Below the pieces are notes generated by a model. The model searched no databases and was not told the DNA's origin. It saw nothing but the letters and a program-made list of their open reading frames with translations. Positions 34,725 to 42,636 of a stretch of DNA of 64,000 bases are shown here, in pieces. Numbering within the stretch: the stretch's first letter is position 1; each line of letters begins with the position of its first letter. The translations under genes were made by a program, and so were the position numbers. This DNA is from Chloroflexota bacterium (GTDB lineage Bacteria; Chloroflexota; Dehalococcoidia; Tepidiformales; Tepidiformaceae), in contig JAPOQN010000005.1 in NCBI GenBank assembly GCA_026710655.1, positions 124,001 to 188,000 on the forward strand, read 5' to 3'.

Positions 34725-37226
34725 ATGGGCAAAGTGCTGGACTGGGTTAGCCGGGCGATAACCGCACGGCCGTGGATCACCCTTGCGGTCCTCGTGGCCG
34801 TCACGGTGGTGCTGGCGGCGGGGTTCGGACAGCGGGCGTCGCAGGCCGAGAACGAGGCGTTCCTGCCCCAGGACAGCGATGTCGCACGGGCGATGGACGA
34901 GGTCGAGACCCTCTTCGGCGATTCCGCCGATGTAAAGGTGACAACCCTCGTGTTCCGTGGCGAGGCGCTCACGCCTGAAGGCCTCGCACAGATGGACAAA
35001 CTGCTGGCCGCCATCGCCAGCGACCCGAAGGTGGCAAACCTGCTTCCGCCCATCAACGCCGTGTTCGCGCCGTCGTTGTTCCTGAAGGGTGTGCTGCAAG
35101 TCGAGGGCTTCGAGTCGGTCTCACAGGCGGAGATCGATGGAGCGCTCGACTACCTTCGGACAACGCCCGAAGCGGCAGCGATACAGGCGGCCATCACGGC
35201 CATGGTGGGAAGGGACGCGGAGGGCTCGCCGGTCGGGGTCGGCACGGTCCGCCTCCTCGACACGGGCGACGATGCTGTCGACGACGCGGAGCGGCGGATC
35301 GACGAACTGGGAAGGGAGAGCGAGGGACCGTTGCGGGTGAGCAGCGTGTCGATCGCGGTAATCGAGGACGAGGTCCGGGAGGCCACGGGCTCGAGGATGT
35401 TGCCGCTGCTGGGCATCGCGCTGCTGGTCATCGTCGTGCTGACGATGCTCTTCATGCGCACGCTCTCCGACCTGCTGCTGACGCTGGGGGGGATCCTGCT
35501 CGCGATCATCTGGACGATCGGGGCGGAGGGCTGGCTGGGTCCGGACGCGCTCGGTGTGATCGGCCCGCCGAACGCGCTCACGTCGATGGTGCCGTTGATC
35601 TTGATAAGCCTGTCGGTGGACTACTCGATCCAGGCGGTCTCGCACTACCGCGAGCAGCGCATCGCGGGCGAACCCGTGGCGGCAGCGGTGCGGGCGGGCC
35701 TGCGGTTCGTCATCATCCCGCTGCTGCTGGCCGCGCTCACCACGATCACCAGCTTCCTCACCAACCTGCTCTCGCCGATCTCGCCGATCGGCGATTTTGG
35801 CGTGGTCGCGGGGCTGGGGGTGGGGCTCAGCCTGATCGTGATGCTAACGCTCCTGCCGGCAGCACGGACGATCATCGACCGACGGCGCGAGTCGCGCGGC
35901 ACGCTTCCGCCGGCGCGTCCGATCGCGAAGGCGGTGCCAGGCATCGACCGGCTGGCGGAGCGGCTGGGGACATCGATCGCGCGCCGGCCAGCGCCCTACA
36001 TCATCTTCGTGGCGGCGGTAACGATCGGGCTGGGACTGGGGGCTACGCGCCTGACAACGGACTTCAGCGTGCGTGACCTCCTTCCGCGTGACGGGCACGT
36101 GCTGGAAGACCTGGAGACACTCGATGAGGCCGTTGGGGGCTCGACGGAGGTTGCGAGCGTCCTGATCAGGGCGGAGGTCACGAACGCACGCATCTTCGAG
36201 AACCTGTTTGATGTCACGGAGGCGTTCGAGGACGAACGGTCGCGCCCGAGAGCGGCAGAGGGTCATGCGGAGGCTTCGCTGGCCCACCTGGTGGAGGACT
36301 GGATCACCGATAGCGGCGAGCCGGGCGACAAGTATGACCCGGAGCTCGCGCGCATGTTCGAGGAGGCAACCGCAGGGCTGGGCCTCGATACAGCACTGAT
36401 CCAGGAGTTCCTCGATGCGCTCGCGGCCAGCGATGCCGCCAGCCTGCGGCAGGTGCTGGTGAACGATCCGGAGGGTATCGACACGATGTTGATCCAGTTC
36501 CGGGCCTACTCGGGCGACCGGGAGCGAACCGAGGGAATGGTGGAGGACATCAAGGGCCTCTGGTTCGGGGACGACGACGAGATCCGGACGACCTCGCAGG
36601 ACGTCATCACCCTCGCCGTCACGGAAGAGATCACCGAGCGGCAAACGGAGGCGATCGCCACGACAATCGCGGCCGCGCTCGCCGTCCTCACGATCTTCTT
36701 CTGGGTGACGTTGCGACAGCCGGCGCTGGCGTTCATCGCGGTGGGACCGATCGTGCTCGTGCTGATCTGGGTGCTGGGCACGATGGCGCTGCTGGGCATC
36801 CCCTACACGATTACCACTTCGATCATCACGGCGCTTTCGATCGGGATCGGGGTGGACTACACGATCCACGTGATCCATCGCTACCGCGAGGAATTCTCGC
36901 GCCTGCGGAACCCGGAAACGGCGGCGATCCGGACGCTGGCGACGACCGGCTCGGCGCTGCTGGGTTCGGCGCTGACGACGGCACTCGGATTCGCGGTGCT
37001 GACGTTCTCGCCGCTGCTGTCGTTCGAGCAGTTCGGGATCATGGCGGCGATCACGATCTCCTACTCGCTGATCGTGTCCATCCTGGTGGTGCCGCCGGCG
37101 ATGACGGTCTGGGGGGCGTACCAGAACATGCGGCTGCGCTCGATGGTGGAGCGGCTGTGGGACGACCTCGACGTGGCGATCGAGGACACGCACCGGCGGT
37201 TCGACGAGGACGAGGAGCCGGCCTGA
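34725..37226 (+). CDS. MMPL/RND family transporter (copy 2)
   Basis: Tandem paralogue of the preceding exporter, 833 aa, with the same 12-helix two-half plan. SVDYSIQAVSHYREQ and SIGIGVDYTIHVIHRYREEF carry the proton-relay Asp-Tyr pairs. The C-terminus is longer and acidic. Helical regions are closely similar between copies while the outer loops differ more, as expected if substrates differ. The two subunits could form a heteromeric pump. Confidence 0.87.
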   Translation: MGKVLDWVSRAITARPWITLAVLVAVTVVLAAGFGQRASQAENEAFLPQDSDVARAMDEVETLFGDSADVKVTTLVFRGEALTPEGLAQMDKLLAAIASDPKVANLLPPINAVFAPSLFLKGVLQVEGFESVSQAEIDGALDYLRTTPEAAAIQAAITAMVGRDAEGSPVGVGTVRLLDTGDDAVDDAERRIDELGRESEGPLRVSSVSIAVIEDEVREATGSRMLPLLGIALLVIVVLTMLFMRTLSDLLLTLGGILLAIIWTIGAEGWLGPDALGVIGPPNALTSMVPLILISLSVDYSIQAVSHYREQRIAGEPVAAAVRAGLRFVIIPLLLAALTTITSFLTNLLSPISPIGDFGVVAGLGVGLSLIVMLTLLPAARTIIDRRRESRGTLPPARPIAKAVPGIDRLAERLGTSIARRPAPYIIFVAAVTIGLGLGATRLTTDFSVRDLLPRDGHVLEDLETLDEAVGGSTEVASVLIRAEVTNARIFENLFDVTEAFEDERSRPRAAEGHAEASLAHLVEDWITDSGEPGDKYDPELARMFEEATAGLGLDTALIQEFLDALAASDAASLRQVLVNDPEGIDTMLIQFRAYSGDRERTEGMVEDIKGLWFGDDDEIRTTSQDVITLAVTEEITERQTEAIATTIAAALAVLTIFFWVTLRQPALAFIAVGPIVLVLIWVLGTMALLGIPYTITTSIITALSIGIGVDYTIHVIHRYREEFSRLRNPETAAIRTLATTGSALLGSALTTALGFAVLTFSPLLSFEQFGIMAAITISYSLIVSILVVPPAMTVWGAYQNMRLRSMVERLWDDLDVAIEDTHRRFDEDEEPA

Positions 37227-37255
37227 GGCTTGCCGCAGGACGGTGCTAGCGATCG

Positions 37256-38356
37256 CTACAGGTCGGCGACCTCGACGGTGTGGCCGGCCTCGGCGGCGGC
37301 ATAGACGCCGTGGACAGCCTCCATCGTGTTGAGGTTGTCGTGGCCGCTGCTGATGGGCTCCTTGCCCTCGCGGATGCAGCGGGCGAAGTGGACGATCTCG
37401 TTGGTGAAGGGGTTCTTGCTCACCATGCCCTCCATGCGGGGGGCAACCTCGGTGAAGGCCTCGAAACCGTTGTGGCCGGGCTCGGTTTCCCGTGCCTCGG
37501 AGGCGATACGGGCCGGGGCGTGGTGCTGGTCGATGACGTTGCCTTCGAGCGGGGGCTCGGTGTAGATGGTGCCCTTCGTACCGAGGATGAGGGACTGGTA
37601 CATCCAGGGGGTGCGGGCGCTGTAGCTCGAGAGGAGCGTGCCCATTGCGCCGTTGTCGAACTCGAAGGTGGCGACGGCTCGGTCCTCGGCGCCGTTCTTC
37701 ATGAGGGGGTGGTCGCCCCAGGTACGAGCGGTGATGCGCACGACGTTGCCGACGAAGTAGCGGAGGAGGTCGACCTGGTGGGTGCTGACCATCATGACGC
37801 TGCCGCCGCCGTTGCGCTTGCCGTCGAAGCCCCACCAGTCCCCGCGGTTCATGCTGGTCATGCTGCCGGGGAGGGCGGCGCCGAACCAGCTATCGGCGCG
37901 GCAGGCCCAGATGTCGCCAAGCTCGCCGTCCTCGATGATGCGCTTCACGTTCTGGTAGTGGGGGAGGTAGCGCAGCATCTGGGCGACCATGAAGGTGACG
38001 CCGTTGTCGTCGCAGGCGGAGACGATGTCGCGCGCTTCCTGGACGGAGCAGGCCATCGGCTTCTCGAGGAGGACGTGCTTGCCGGCCTTCGCGGCCTGGA
38101 TGGCGTTGCCGTGGTGCGCGCTGTGGATGGTGGCGATGTCGACGGCCTCAACGTCGTCGCGGGCGAGGAGGTCGGCGGCATCGGTGTAGACGGCGCTGGG
38201 GTCGACGCCGGCATCGGCGGCGTAGGCCTGGGCGGCCTCCTCGCGGATGTCGCAGACGGCGACAAGCTCAACCTCGTCGCGGTGTTCGAGGAAGGCGGGC
38301 ATATGCGCGCGGGAGATGCCGCCGCTGCCGATGAGGCCGATGCGTAGGGGAGGCAT
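37256..38356 (-). CDS. Gfo/Idh/MocA family oxidoreductase
   Basis: NAD(P)-dependent sugar or polyol dehydrogenase, 366 aa. The Rossmann motif is GLIGSGGISRAHM (about 7-19), and EKPMACS carries the family's conserved Glu-Lys-Pro. A C-terminal alpha/beta domain includes WGFDGKRNGGGSVMMVSTHQVDLLRYF. AAGGAG lies upstream of the ATG. The substrate cannot be assigned; inositol or hexose derivatives are usual. Arrays of 7-bp repeats begin 26 bp beyond its start codon, in the promoter region. Confidence 0.9.
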   Translation of the reverse strand: MPPLRIGLIGSGGISRAHMPAFLEHRDEVELVAVCDIREEAAQAYAADAGVDPSAVYTDAADLLARDDVEAVDIATIHSAHHGNAIQAAKAGKHVLLEKPMACSVQEARDIVSACDDNGVTFMVAQMLRYLPHYQNVKRIIEDGELGDIWACRADSWFGAALPGSMTSMNRGDWWGFDGKRNGGGSVMMVSTHQVDLLRYFVGNVVRITARTWGDHPLMKNGAEDRAVATFEFDNGAMGTLLSSYSARTPWMYQSLILGTKGTIYTEPPLEGNVIDQHHAPARIASEARETEPGHNGFEAFTEVAPRMEGMVSKNPFTNEIVHFARCIREGKEPISSGHDNLNTMEAVHGVYAAAEAGHTVEVADL

Positions 38357-38381
38357 GGGGGCTCCTTGGGGGCTCTCTTTG

Positions 38382-38417
38382 AGTGGGTAGTGGTTGGTGG
38401 TTAGTGGCTGGTGACTA
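38382..38417 (+). repeat. Heptad array A (consensus AGTGGYT)
   Basis: Five consecutive degenerate 7-base units of the AGTGGCT/GGTGACT type. It is inverted relative to array C at 38550, about 130 bp away. Confidence 0.85.
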
Positions 38418-38444
38418 TACGGGGGTGGTCGGTCGTCGGTGACG

Positions 38445-38472
38445 GGCTATTGGCTGTTGGCTGTTGGCTCTT
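38445..38472 (+). repeat. Heptad array B (consensus GGCTRTT)
   Basis: Four consecutive 7-base units of the GGCTGTT type. It lies between arrays A and C and is inverted relative to array E at 40777. Confidence 0.85.
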
Positions 38473-38549
38473 GGGGGACGAGGGGCGGCGGGGGCGAACC
38501 CCGCGCAGTTCAAGGTGCGGCTCGCAGCCTGAGGCGAGTCCCATTCACC

Positions 38550-38595
38550 AGTCACTAGCCACTAGTCACTAGTCACTAGCCACTAGTCACTAGCC
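38550..38595 (+). repeat. Heptad array C (consensus AGYCACT)
   Basis: Six complete 7-base units alternating AGTCACT and AGCCACT, plus a partial unit. It runs across the stop codon of the minus-strand VOC gene, so the repeat supplies that stop. It is the reverse-complement class of arrays A and D. Confidence 0.9.
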
Positions 38596-39033
38596 CTCGC
38601 CCATGGCCTCCATGGCCTGCGCCATCTGTTCGGGGGTGACCTCGGCGATGTGGGTGGCGATGGACCAGTGGTTGCCAGCGGGGTCGAGGACGCGGGCGAT
38701 GCGGTCGCCGTAGAACTGGTCCTCGGGCTCGGCGATGGCGGTTCCGCCGGCGCTCACGGCCCGGGCGTAGACGGCGTCGACATCGTCGACGTAGAGGTGG
38801 ATCTGGGCCTGGAGTGGCGGGAAGTCAGCGCCGCTGGCGGAACCGAGCATGACGGCGGCGCCCCCGATCTCGACCTCGGCGTGGGCGATGGAGCCGTCGG
38901 GCATGGGGAGGCGCATGCGCTCGACGGCGCCGAAGCCGTTGGCGAGAAAGTCGAGGAGGGCGGGGGCGTCCTCGGCAACGAGGTAGGGGGTGATGGCGGT
39001 GTAGCCGTCGGGAACGGGCTTGACGTCGGACAT
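38590..39033 (-). CDS. VOC/glyoxalase-like protein (PhnB type)
   Basis: Vicinal-oxygen-chelate fold protein, 147 aa, of the PhnB-like branch. It shows the opening YTAITPYLVAEDAPALLDFLANGFGA and the pattern HAEVEIGGAAVMLGSA, IHLYVDDVDAVYARA and DRIARVLDPAGNHWSIATH. Family members include isomerases, dioxygenases and drug-binding proteins; the function here is unknown. AAGGAG lies 8 bases before the ATG at 39033. The last codons and stop lie in heptad array C. It diverges from the monooxygenase at 39110. Confidence 0.82.
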   Translation of the reverse strand: MSDVKPVPDGYTAITPYLVAEDAPALLDFLANGFGAVERMRLPMPDGSIAHAEVEIGGAAVMLGSASGADFPPLQAQIHLYVDDVDAVYARAVSAGGTAIAEPEDQFYGDRIARVLDPAGNHWSIATHIAEVTPEQMAQAMEAMGEG

Positions 39034-39109
39034 TTGGGACTCCTTGCGGTGTTGCTTCTCGGGATTCGGTAGTATCGCGTGCGCGAATCCTACTGGGAGA
39101 ATGCGGATC

Positions 39110-40342
39110 ATGGTACGACAGGAAATCATTGACCAGAGTACGGAGCTCCAGAAGACGCCGATGCTGGAGCGCATCGCCAACATCAAGGAAGAGCTGGCGG
39201 CCGGTGGGGACGAGGCGCAGCAGCTGCGCCGCCTGCCCGACTGGGTATCCAAGCTGATGGCCGAAACCGGGCTCTACCGGCACACCATGCCGAAGGAGCT
39301 CGGCGGCGAGGACATGCTGGCGCGGGGCCAGATCGAGACGATCGAGGCGGCGTGCGCAATCGATGGGTCGATCGGCTGGTGCGTGCAGATCAACTCGGAG
39401 ATCAACGCGCTCGTGCTGCGCCAGATGGATCCGGCGTTCGCGCACGAGATCTGCGACGACTGGTACTTCCTCGTGTGTTCGGGTCTGGGGACGCCGAACG
39501 GCGAGTTCCCGGGGCGGACGGCAAAGCGCGAAGGCGAGGGCTGGCGCACGACCTACCAGGGCGCGTTCGCGAGCGGGTGCTTCAACGCCACCTGGAACCT
39601 CGTGCTCAATCCGGCCGCGGAAATCGTGGACGAAGACACGGGCGAGATGGCGGACGCTTCGTTCATGGTGCCAAAGGGCGAGTTCGTCCCGGTCGACACG
39701 TGGAACATGGCGGGCCTGCGGGGCTCGGGCAGCCACGACGTGCGCATCGTCGACCAGTACGTGCCGCCCAAGCACATGCTGCCCCAGAACGCGCTGGACT
39801 CGACGCCGTACTGGGAGAACCCGACTCACCGGAATCCGTCACAGGTGCCGTACAACAAGGCAGCGGTGGCGCTCGGCATAGCGCGGGGCGCGATCGACTC
39901 GCTGGTCGACCTGGCGATGGTGAAAACGCCGTGGATGTCGGGCTCGACGCTGAAGGACCAGCCGGAGGCATACATCGGCGTGGCCGAGTGCGAGGCGACG
40001 CTGCGGGCGGCGCGCGCCTTCGTGATGGAGACGCAGGAGGAGATCGAGGCGAACCTGGGGCCGCTGAACGGGGGCCGTTCGGTACCGGAGTGGCCGCTCC
40101 TGCGGCTGGGGCTGCTGGCATCGACGCACGCCGCGCAAACCTCGCGGCTGGTCGTCGACCGCATCCACAATCTGGGCGGCACGACGGCCGCGCGCATGGA
40201 GCACCCGCTAGAGCGGAAGCTGCGCGACGCCCACCAGGCGGCAGCGCACGGCGGCGTGAGCTGGCGTCACTACGGGGTCATGGGCAAGTCGTGGCTCGGC
40301 GACGAGGTTCCGCAGCAGTACGCGGAGGTGAAGCGCGCGTAG
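39110..40342 (+). CDS. Acyl-CoA dehydrogenase-fold flavin monooxygenase (paralogue 3)
   Basis: 410 aa, third member of the family seen at 29164 and 30409. It has MVRQEII, EAACAIDGSIGWCVQINSEI, GAFASGCFNATWNLV, GLRGSGSHDVRIVD and HPLERKLRDAHQAAAHGG. ATG 39110 is preferred because it matches the paralogues and has GGGAGA about 9 bases upstream; a TAGTAT hexamer at 39070-39075 could be its -10. The stop lies inside a GCGCGC palindrome, followed by a short heptad array and hairpins. Confidence 0.82.
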   Translation: MVRQEIIDQSTELQKTPMLERIANIKEELAAGGDEAQQLRRLPDWVSKLMAETGLYRHTMPKELGGEDMLARGQIETIEAACAIDGSIGWCVQINSEINALVLRQMDPAFAHEICDDWYFLVCSGLGTPNGEFPGRTAKREGEGWRTTYQGAFASGCFNATWNLVLNPAAEIVDEDTGEMADASFMVPKGEFVPVDTWNMAGLRGSGSHDVRIVDQYVPPKHMLPQNALDSTPYWENPTHRNPSQVPYNKAAVALGIARGAIDSLVDLAMVKTPWMSGSTLKDQPEAYIGVAECEATLRAARAFVMETQEEIEANLGPLNGGRSVPEWPLLRLGLLASTHAAQTSRLVVDRIHNLGGTTAARMEHPLERKLRDAHQAAAHGGVSWRHYGVMGKSWLGDEVPQQYAEVKRA

Positions 40343-40358
40343 CGCGCCTGCGGCGCGC

Positions 40359-40379
40359 GGCTGTTGGCTACTGGCTCCC
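40359..40379 (+). repeat. Short heptad array (GGCTGTT, GGCTACT, GGCTCCC)
   Basis: Three degenerate units of the GGCTRTT class directly after the GC-rich palindrome at the end of the monooxygenase gene. The last unit runs into a hairpin arm. Confidence 0.7.
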
Positions 40380-40393
40380 GGGAGACCGGGAGC
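40374..40393. terminator. 8-bp hairpin with GAGA tetraloop
   Basis: A perfect 8-bp stem (40374-40381 / 40386-40393) closes a GAGA loop, the same loop as the hairpin at 19570. There is no T tract. It probably protects or ends the monooxygenase transcript. Confidence 0.5.
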
Positions 40394-40406
40394 ATGCCGA
40401 ACGAGA

Positions 40407-40430
40407 GCGCTCCATCCCATGGTGGGGCGC
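40407..40430. terminator. Hairpin resembling the 40682 terminator
   Basis: GCGCTCCA (40407-40414) pairs with TGGGGCGC (40423-40430) with one wobble pair, followed by a short T-rich stretch. Stem and flanks resemble the terminator at 40682-40713, so the two may be copies of one element. Confidence 0.45.
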
Positions 40431-40559
40431 ATTTCGTTGGCCTGTTGAACTAGCGGCATCGGGCCTGCGAGGGAAGGCTTCTGTAACCGAACGTCGTCCA
40501 TGAAGGGATCGTCAAGGAATTTGCGGGAGGGGTTTACAGGCCGAATTTCGCGGGAGTAA

Positions 40560-40713
40560 CCTCGTTTGTGTTGGAGGCGGGGTGAGCGGAGGACCGGACG
40601 GGGAGCCCTCGGGCGAACCGGACGGGAAGGCGGACCGAGGGCAACCGAGGATCGTCGGCTCCGGGATACTACCTCCAGCGGAAAGCGCTCCACTCTCGGG
40701 TGGAGCGCTTTTT
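40560..40713 (+). ncRNA. Possible structured non-coding RNA ending in a terminator
   Basis: The 472-bp gap 40343-40814 has no plausible gene. This part can fold: GCCCTCGG (40605-40612) pairs perfectly with CCGAGGGC (40635-40642), and GGAGG (40588-40592) can pair with CCTCC (40672-40676). A strong intrinsic terminator follows at once. The next gene is on the other strand, so the terminator is not simply ending a known coding gene. I matched it to no known RNA family. Just upstream, GAATTT(C)GCGGGAG occurs twice (40517 and 40543). Confidence 0.35.
40682..40713 (+). terminator. Intrinsic terminator
   Basis: A perfect 12-bp stem (40682-40693 / 40700-40711) with a 6-base loop, ending in a run of five T (40709-40713). 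It is the best rho-independent terminator in the window, on the plus strand, 340 bp after the nearest coding stop. Confidence 0.8.
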
Positions 40714-40725
40714 CGTGTCCGGAAC

Positions 40726-40765
40726 GGTGGTTGGTGGATAGTGATTAGTGGCTAGCGACTAGCGG
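40726..40765 (+). repeat. Heptad array D (consensus AGTGGYT)
   Basis: Five consecutive degenerate units of the AGTGGCT/GGTGGTT class plus a partial unit, in the same orientation as array A and inverted relative to array C. Confidence 0.82.
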
Positions 40766-40776
40766 CGCCTTCCCCA

Positions 40777-40806
40777 CCAACAGCCAAGGGCCAACAGCCA
40801 AGAGCC
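40777..40806 (+). repeat. Heptad array E (consensus CCAACAG)
   Basis: Four units of CCAACAG/CCAAGRG plus a partial unit, the reverse-complement class of array B. It ends 9 bp before the stop codon of the minus-strand CocE-type gene. Confidence 0.82.
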
Positions 40807-40814
40807 CCGGCGCA

Positions 40815-42551
40815 TCAGCGCGGGATGACGGGGAGGGTGATGCGGGAGGGGCGGTTGGTGTCGTGGAAGACGGTTTGCTGGGCGGGCATGACCTCGGTCT
40901 CGGTGTGGATGGCGCGGCCCGTGTTGGGGTTGCGGTCGAAGTGGGGGAAGTTTGAGGAGCTGATATCGACGCGGATGCGGTGGCCAGGCTTGAACACGTG
41001 GCTCGTGGCCCAGAGATCGATGGTGAACTCGTAGGACTGGCCGGGGGTCATCAGCTCCTGATCGAGGAGGGAGTTGCGGTAGCGGGCGCGGATGATGCCG
41101 TCCTGGACGTTCTGCACGTAGCCGTCGGGGCGGACATCGCAGAGCTTGGCCGTGAAGTCGGTGTCGATGGCGCTGCTGGTGGCCCAGAGGGTGACGGAGA
41201 TGGGGCCCGTGACCTCGAGATCGTCGGTCAGGGGCTCGCTGGTGTAGCAGAGGACGTCGCCACGCTGTTCGGCGGGGGTCTGGTCGAACACACCGGGGGG
41301 CGTGATGAGGTTGTTGCCGCCGAGGGTGGGGACGGGGTCGTCGGGGTCGTAGACAAAGGTGTCGGGGCGCTCGTTGCCGGGTGAATCCTGGCTGAGGACG
41401 CCATCGCCGTTGAGGGTGTTGGCGCGGCCCTCGCTGTGGAGGAACCAGGGGGTGTAGACGGTGCGGGCGAGGGGCCACTCGTTCTCCTCGCGCCAGACGT
41501 TGTCGCCCATGACGAAGATGCGGACGGGGGGATCGTCCATGACTCCGGTGTCCTCACCCTTGAGCCAGTGGTCGAACCAGCGGATCTGGGTCTCCTTGAG
41601 CTCGATGGCGGCGTTGGGGCCGAAATCGAGGTCGCCGCAGCCGCCGGTGGTGGGGACGGTGTAGCCGATGTGGCCCCAGGGACCCATGAGCAGCTTCTGG
41701 TTGGGGCGGGCGTGCTCGCCGCCGCCGGCGGTGATGCCGCTGAAGCCTTCGAGCGCGCCCTCCTGGAAGATGTCGTACCAGGAGCCGACGTGGAACACCG
41801 GCTGGTTGACCTCGCGGAAGCGGCGGCGGAGGTTGATGTTCCACCAGTGGGGGCCGTCGTCGGGGTTGGCGAGGTAGTCGGCGAAGTAGGGAGCGATCTG
41901 GGAGAGGCGGTCGGCCCAGGCGGTCATGGGGAGCTCGCGGGCGGAGTGGTCGAGGAGGGGGCGGAAGCCATCGGCCTGGGCGAGCTCGGACTCGAGCTCG
42001 GGGAGGTCGGGGTCGAGGCCGAGGCGGCGGGCGGTGTCGCGCGCCTTGGAGGTGGCGTAGGCGGCCATCCAACCGTGCTCGAAGGCGCCGCCGCTGTGAT
42101 AGATCCAGCTCTGCTTGAAGTCGGTGGAGCCAGAGACGGGCATCTGCGCCTTCAGGGAGGGCGGGGACTCGGCGGCGACCATGTACTGGACGGCGGCGAG
42201 GTAGGACTGGCCGTAGGTGCCGACGGAGCCGGTCGACCAGGGCTGGGCGGCGGCCCACTCGATCGTGTCGTAGCCGTCGAGGGCCTCGAAGACGTGCGGC
42301 TCGTACACGTCACCCTCAGAACCGAAGCGGGCGCGCGTGTCCTGCGTGACGACGGCATAGCCATGGGCCGTCCAGAAGTCGGCCATGACGAGGGGGCCGA
42401 GGCCGCTGCGGCCGTAGGGCGTGCGGGAGACGAGGGTGGGGAAACGGCCGGGGCCGGAGGGGCGGTAGACGTCGGCCTGGAGGCGAACGCCGTCCCGCAT
42501 CGGGATCATCACGTTCTCGTCGACGGTCACGCCTTCGATTCGGTCGGCCAT
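40815..42551 (-). CDS. CocE/NonD family hydrolase (copy 1)
   Basis: X-Pro dipeptidyl-peptidase/cocaine-esterase superfamily enzyme, 578 aa. The N-terminal alpha/beta hydrolase domain has the nucleophile Ser116 in GTYGQSYLA. A helical cap follows, then a C-terminal jelly-roll domain (DLEVTGPISVTLWATSSAIDTDFTAKLCDV). No signal peptide is present, so it is cytoplasmic. It cleaves esters or amides, possibly acyl-amino compounds; glutaryl-7-ACA acylases are also in this family. A paralogue is encoded at 53908. Confidence 0.87.
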   Translation of the reverse strand: MADRIEGVTVDENVMIPMRDGVRLQADVYRPSGPGRFPTLVSRTPYGRSGLGPLVMADFWTAHGYAVVTQDTRARFGSEGDVYEPHVFEALDGYDTIEWAAAQPWSTGSVGTYGQSYLAAVQYMVAAESPPSLKAQMPVSGSTDFKQSWIYHSGGAFEHGWMAAYATSKARDTARRLGLDPDLPELESELAQADGFRPLLDHSARELPMTAWADRLSQIAPYFADYLANPDDGPHWWNINLRRRFREVNQPVFHVGSWYDIFQEGALEGFSGITAGGGEHARPNQKLLMGPWGHIGYTVPTTGGCGDLDFGPNAAIELKETQIRWFDHWLKGEDTGVMDDPPVRIFVMGDNVWREENEWPLARTVYTPWFLHSEGRANTLNGDGVLSQDSPGNERPDTFVYDPDDPVPTLGGNNLITPPGVFDQTPAEQRGDVLCYTSEPLTDDLEVTGPISVTLWATSSAIDTDFTAKLCDVRPDGYVQNVQDGIIRARYRNSLLDQELMTPGQSYEFTIDLWATSHVFKPGHRIRVDISSSNFPHFDRNPNTGRAIHTETEVMPAQQTVFHDTNRPSRITLPVIPR

Positions 42552-42624
42552 GGGGTACCTCGTGGAGTCAGCAGCTGGTGGGCGGCATCGTCAGCGCGAC
42601 GCTCACCCTTGTCAATGAGGCCGG

Positions 42625-42630
42625 TATGCT
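42625..42630 (+). promoter_or_regulatory. -10-like TATGCT, leaderless start of GMC gene
   Basis: TATGCT is followed by 6 bases and the GTG at 42637, with no Shine-Dalgarno sequence. No good -35 is visible. Confidence 0.42.
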
Positions 42631-42636
42631 TGCGCC

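Noticed and set aside
31847..35056. Minus-strand reading frame of 1069 codons
   Set aside because: It is the shadow of the SnoaL-like and MMPL genes; its translation is Arg/His/Gln-rich with no domain.
40343..40714. RNase P RNA, tmRNA, SRP RNA or a cobalamin or T-box element
   Set aside because: None of the conserved core sequences I know for these RNAs is present.
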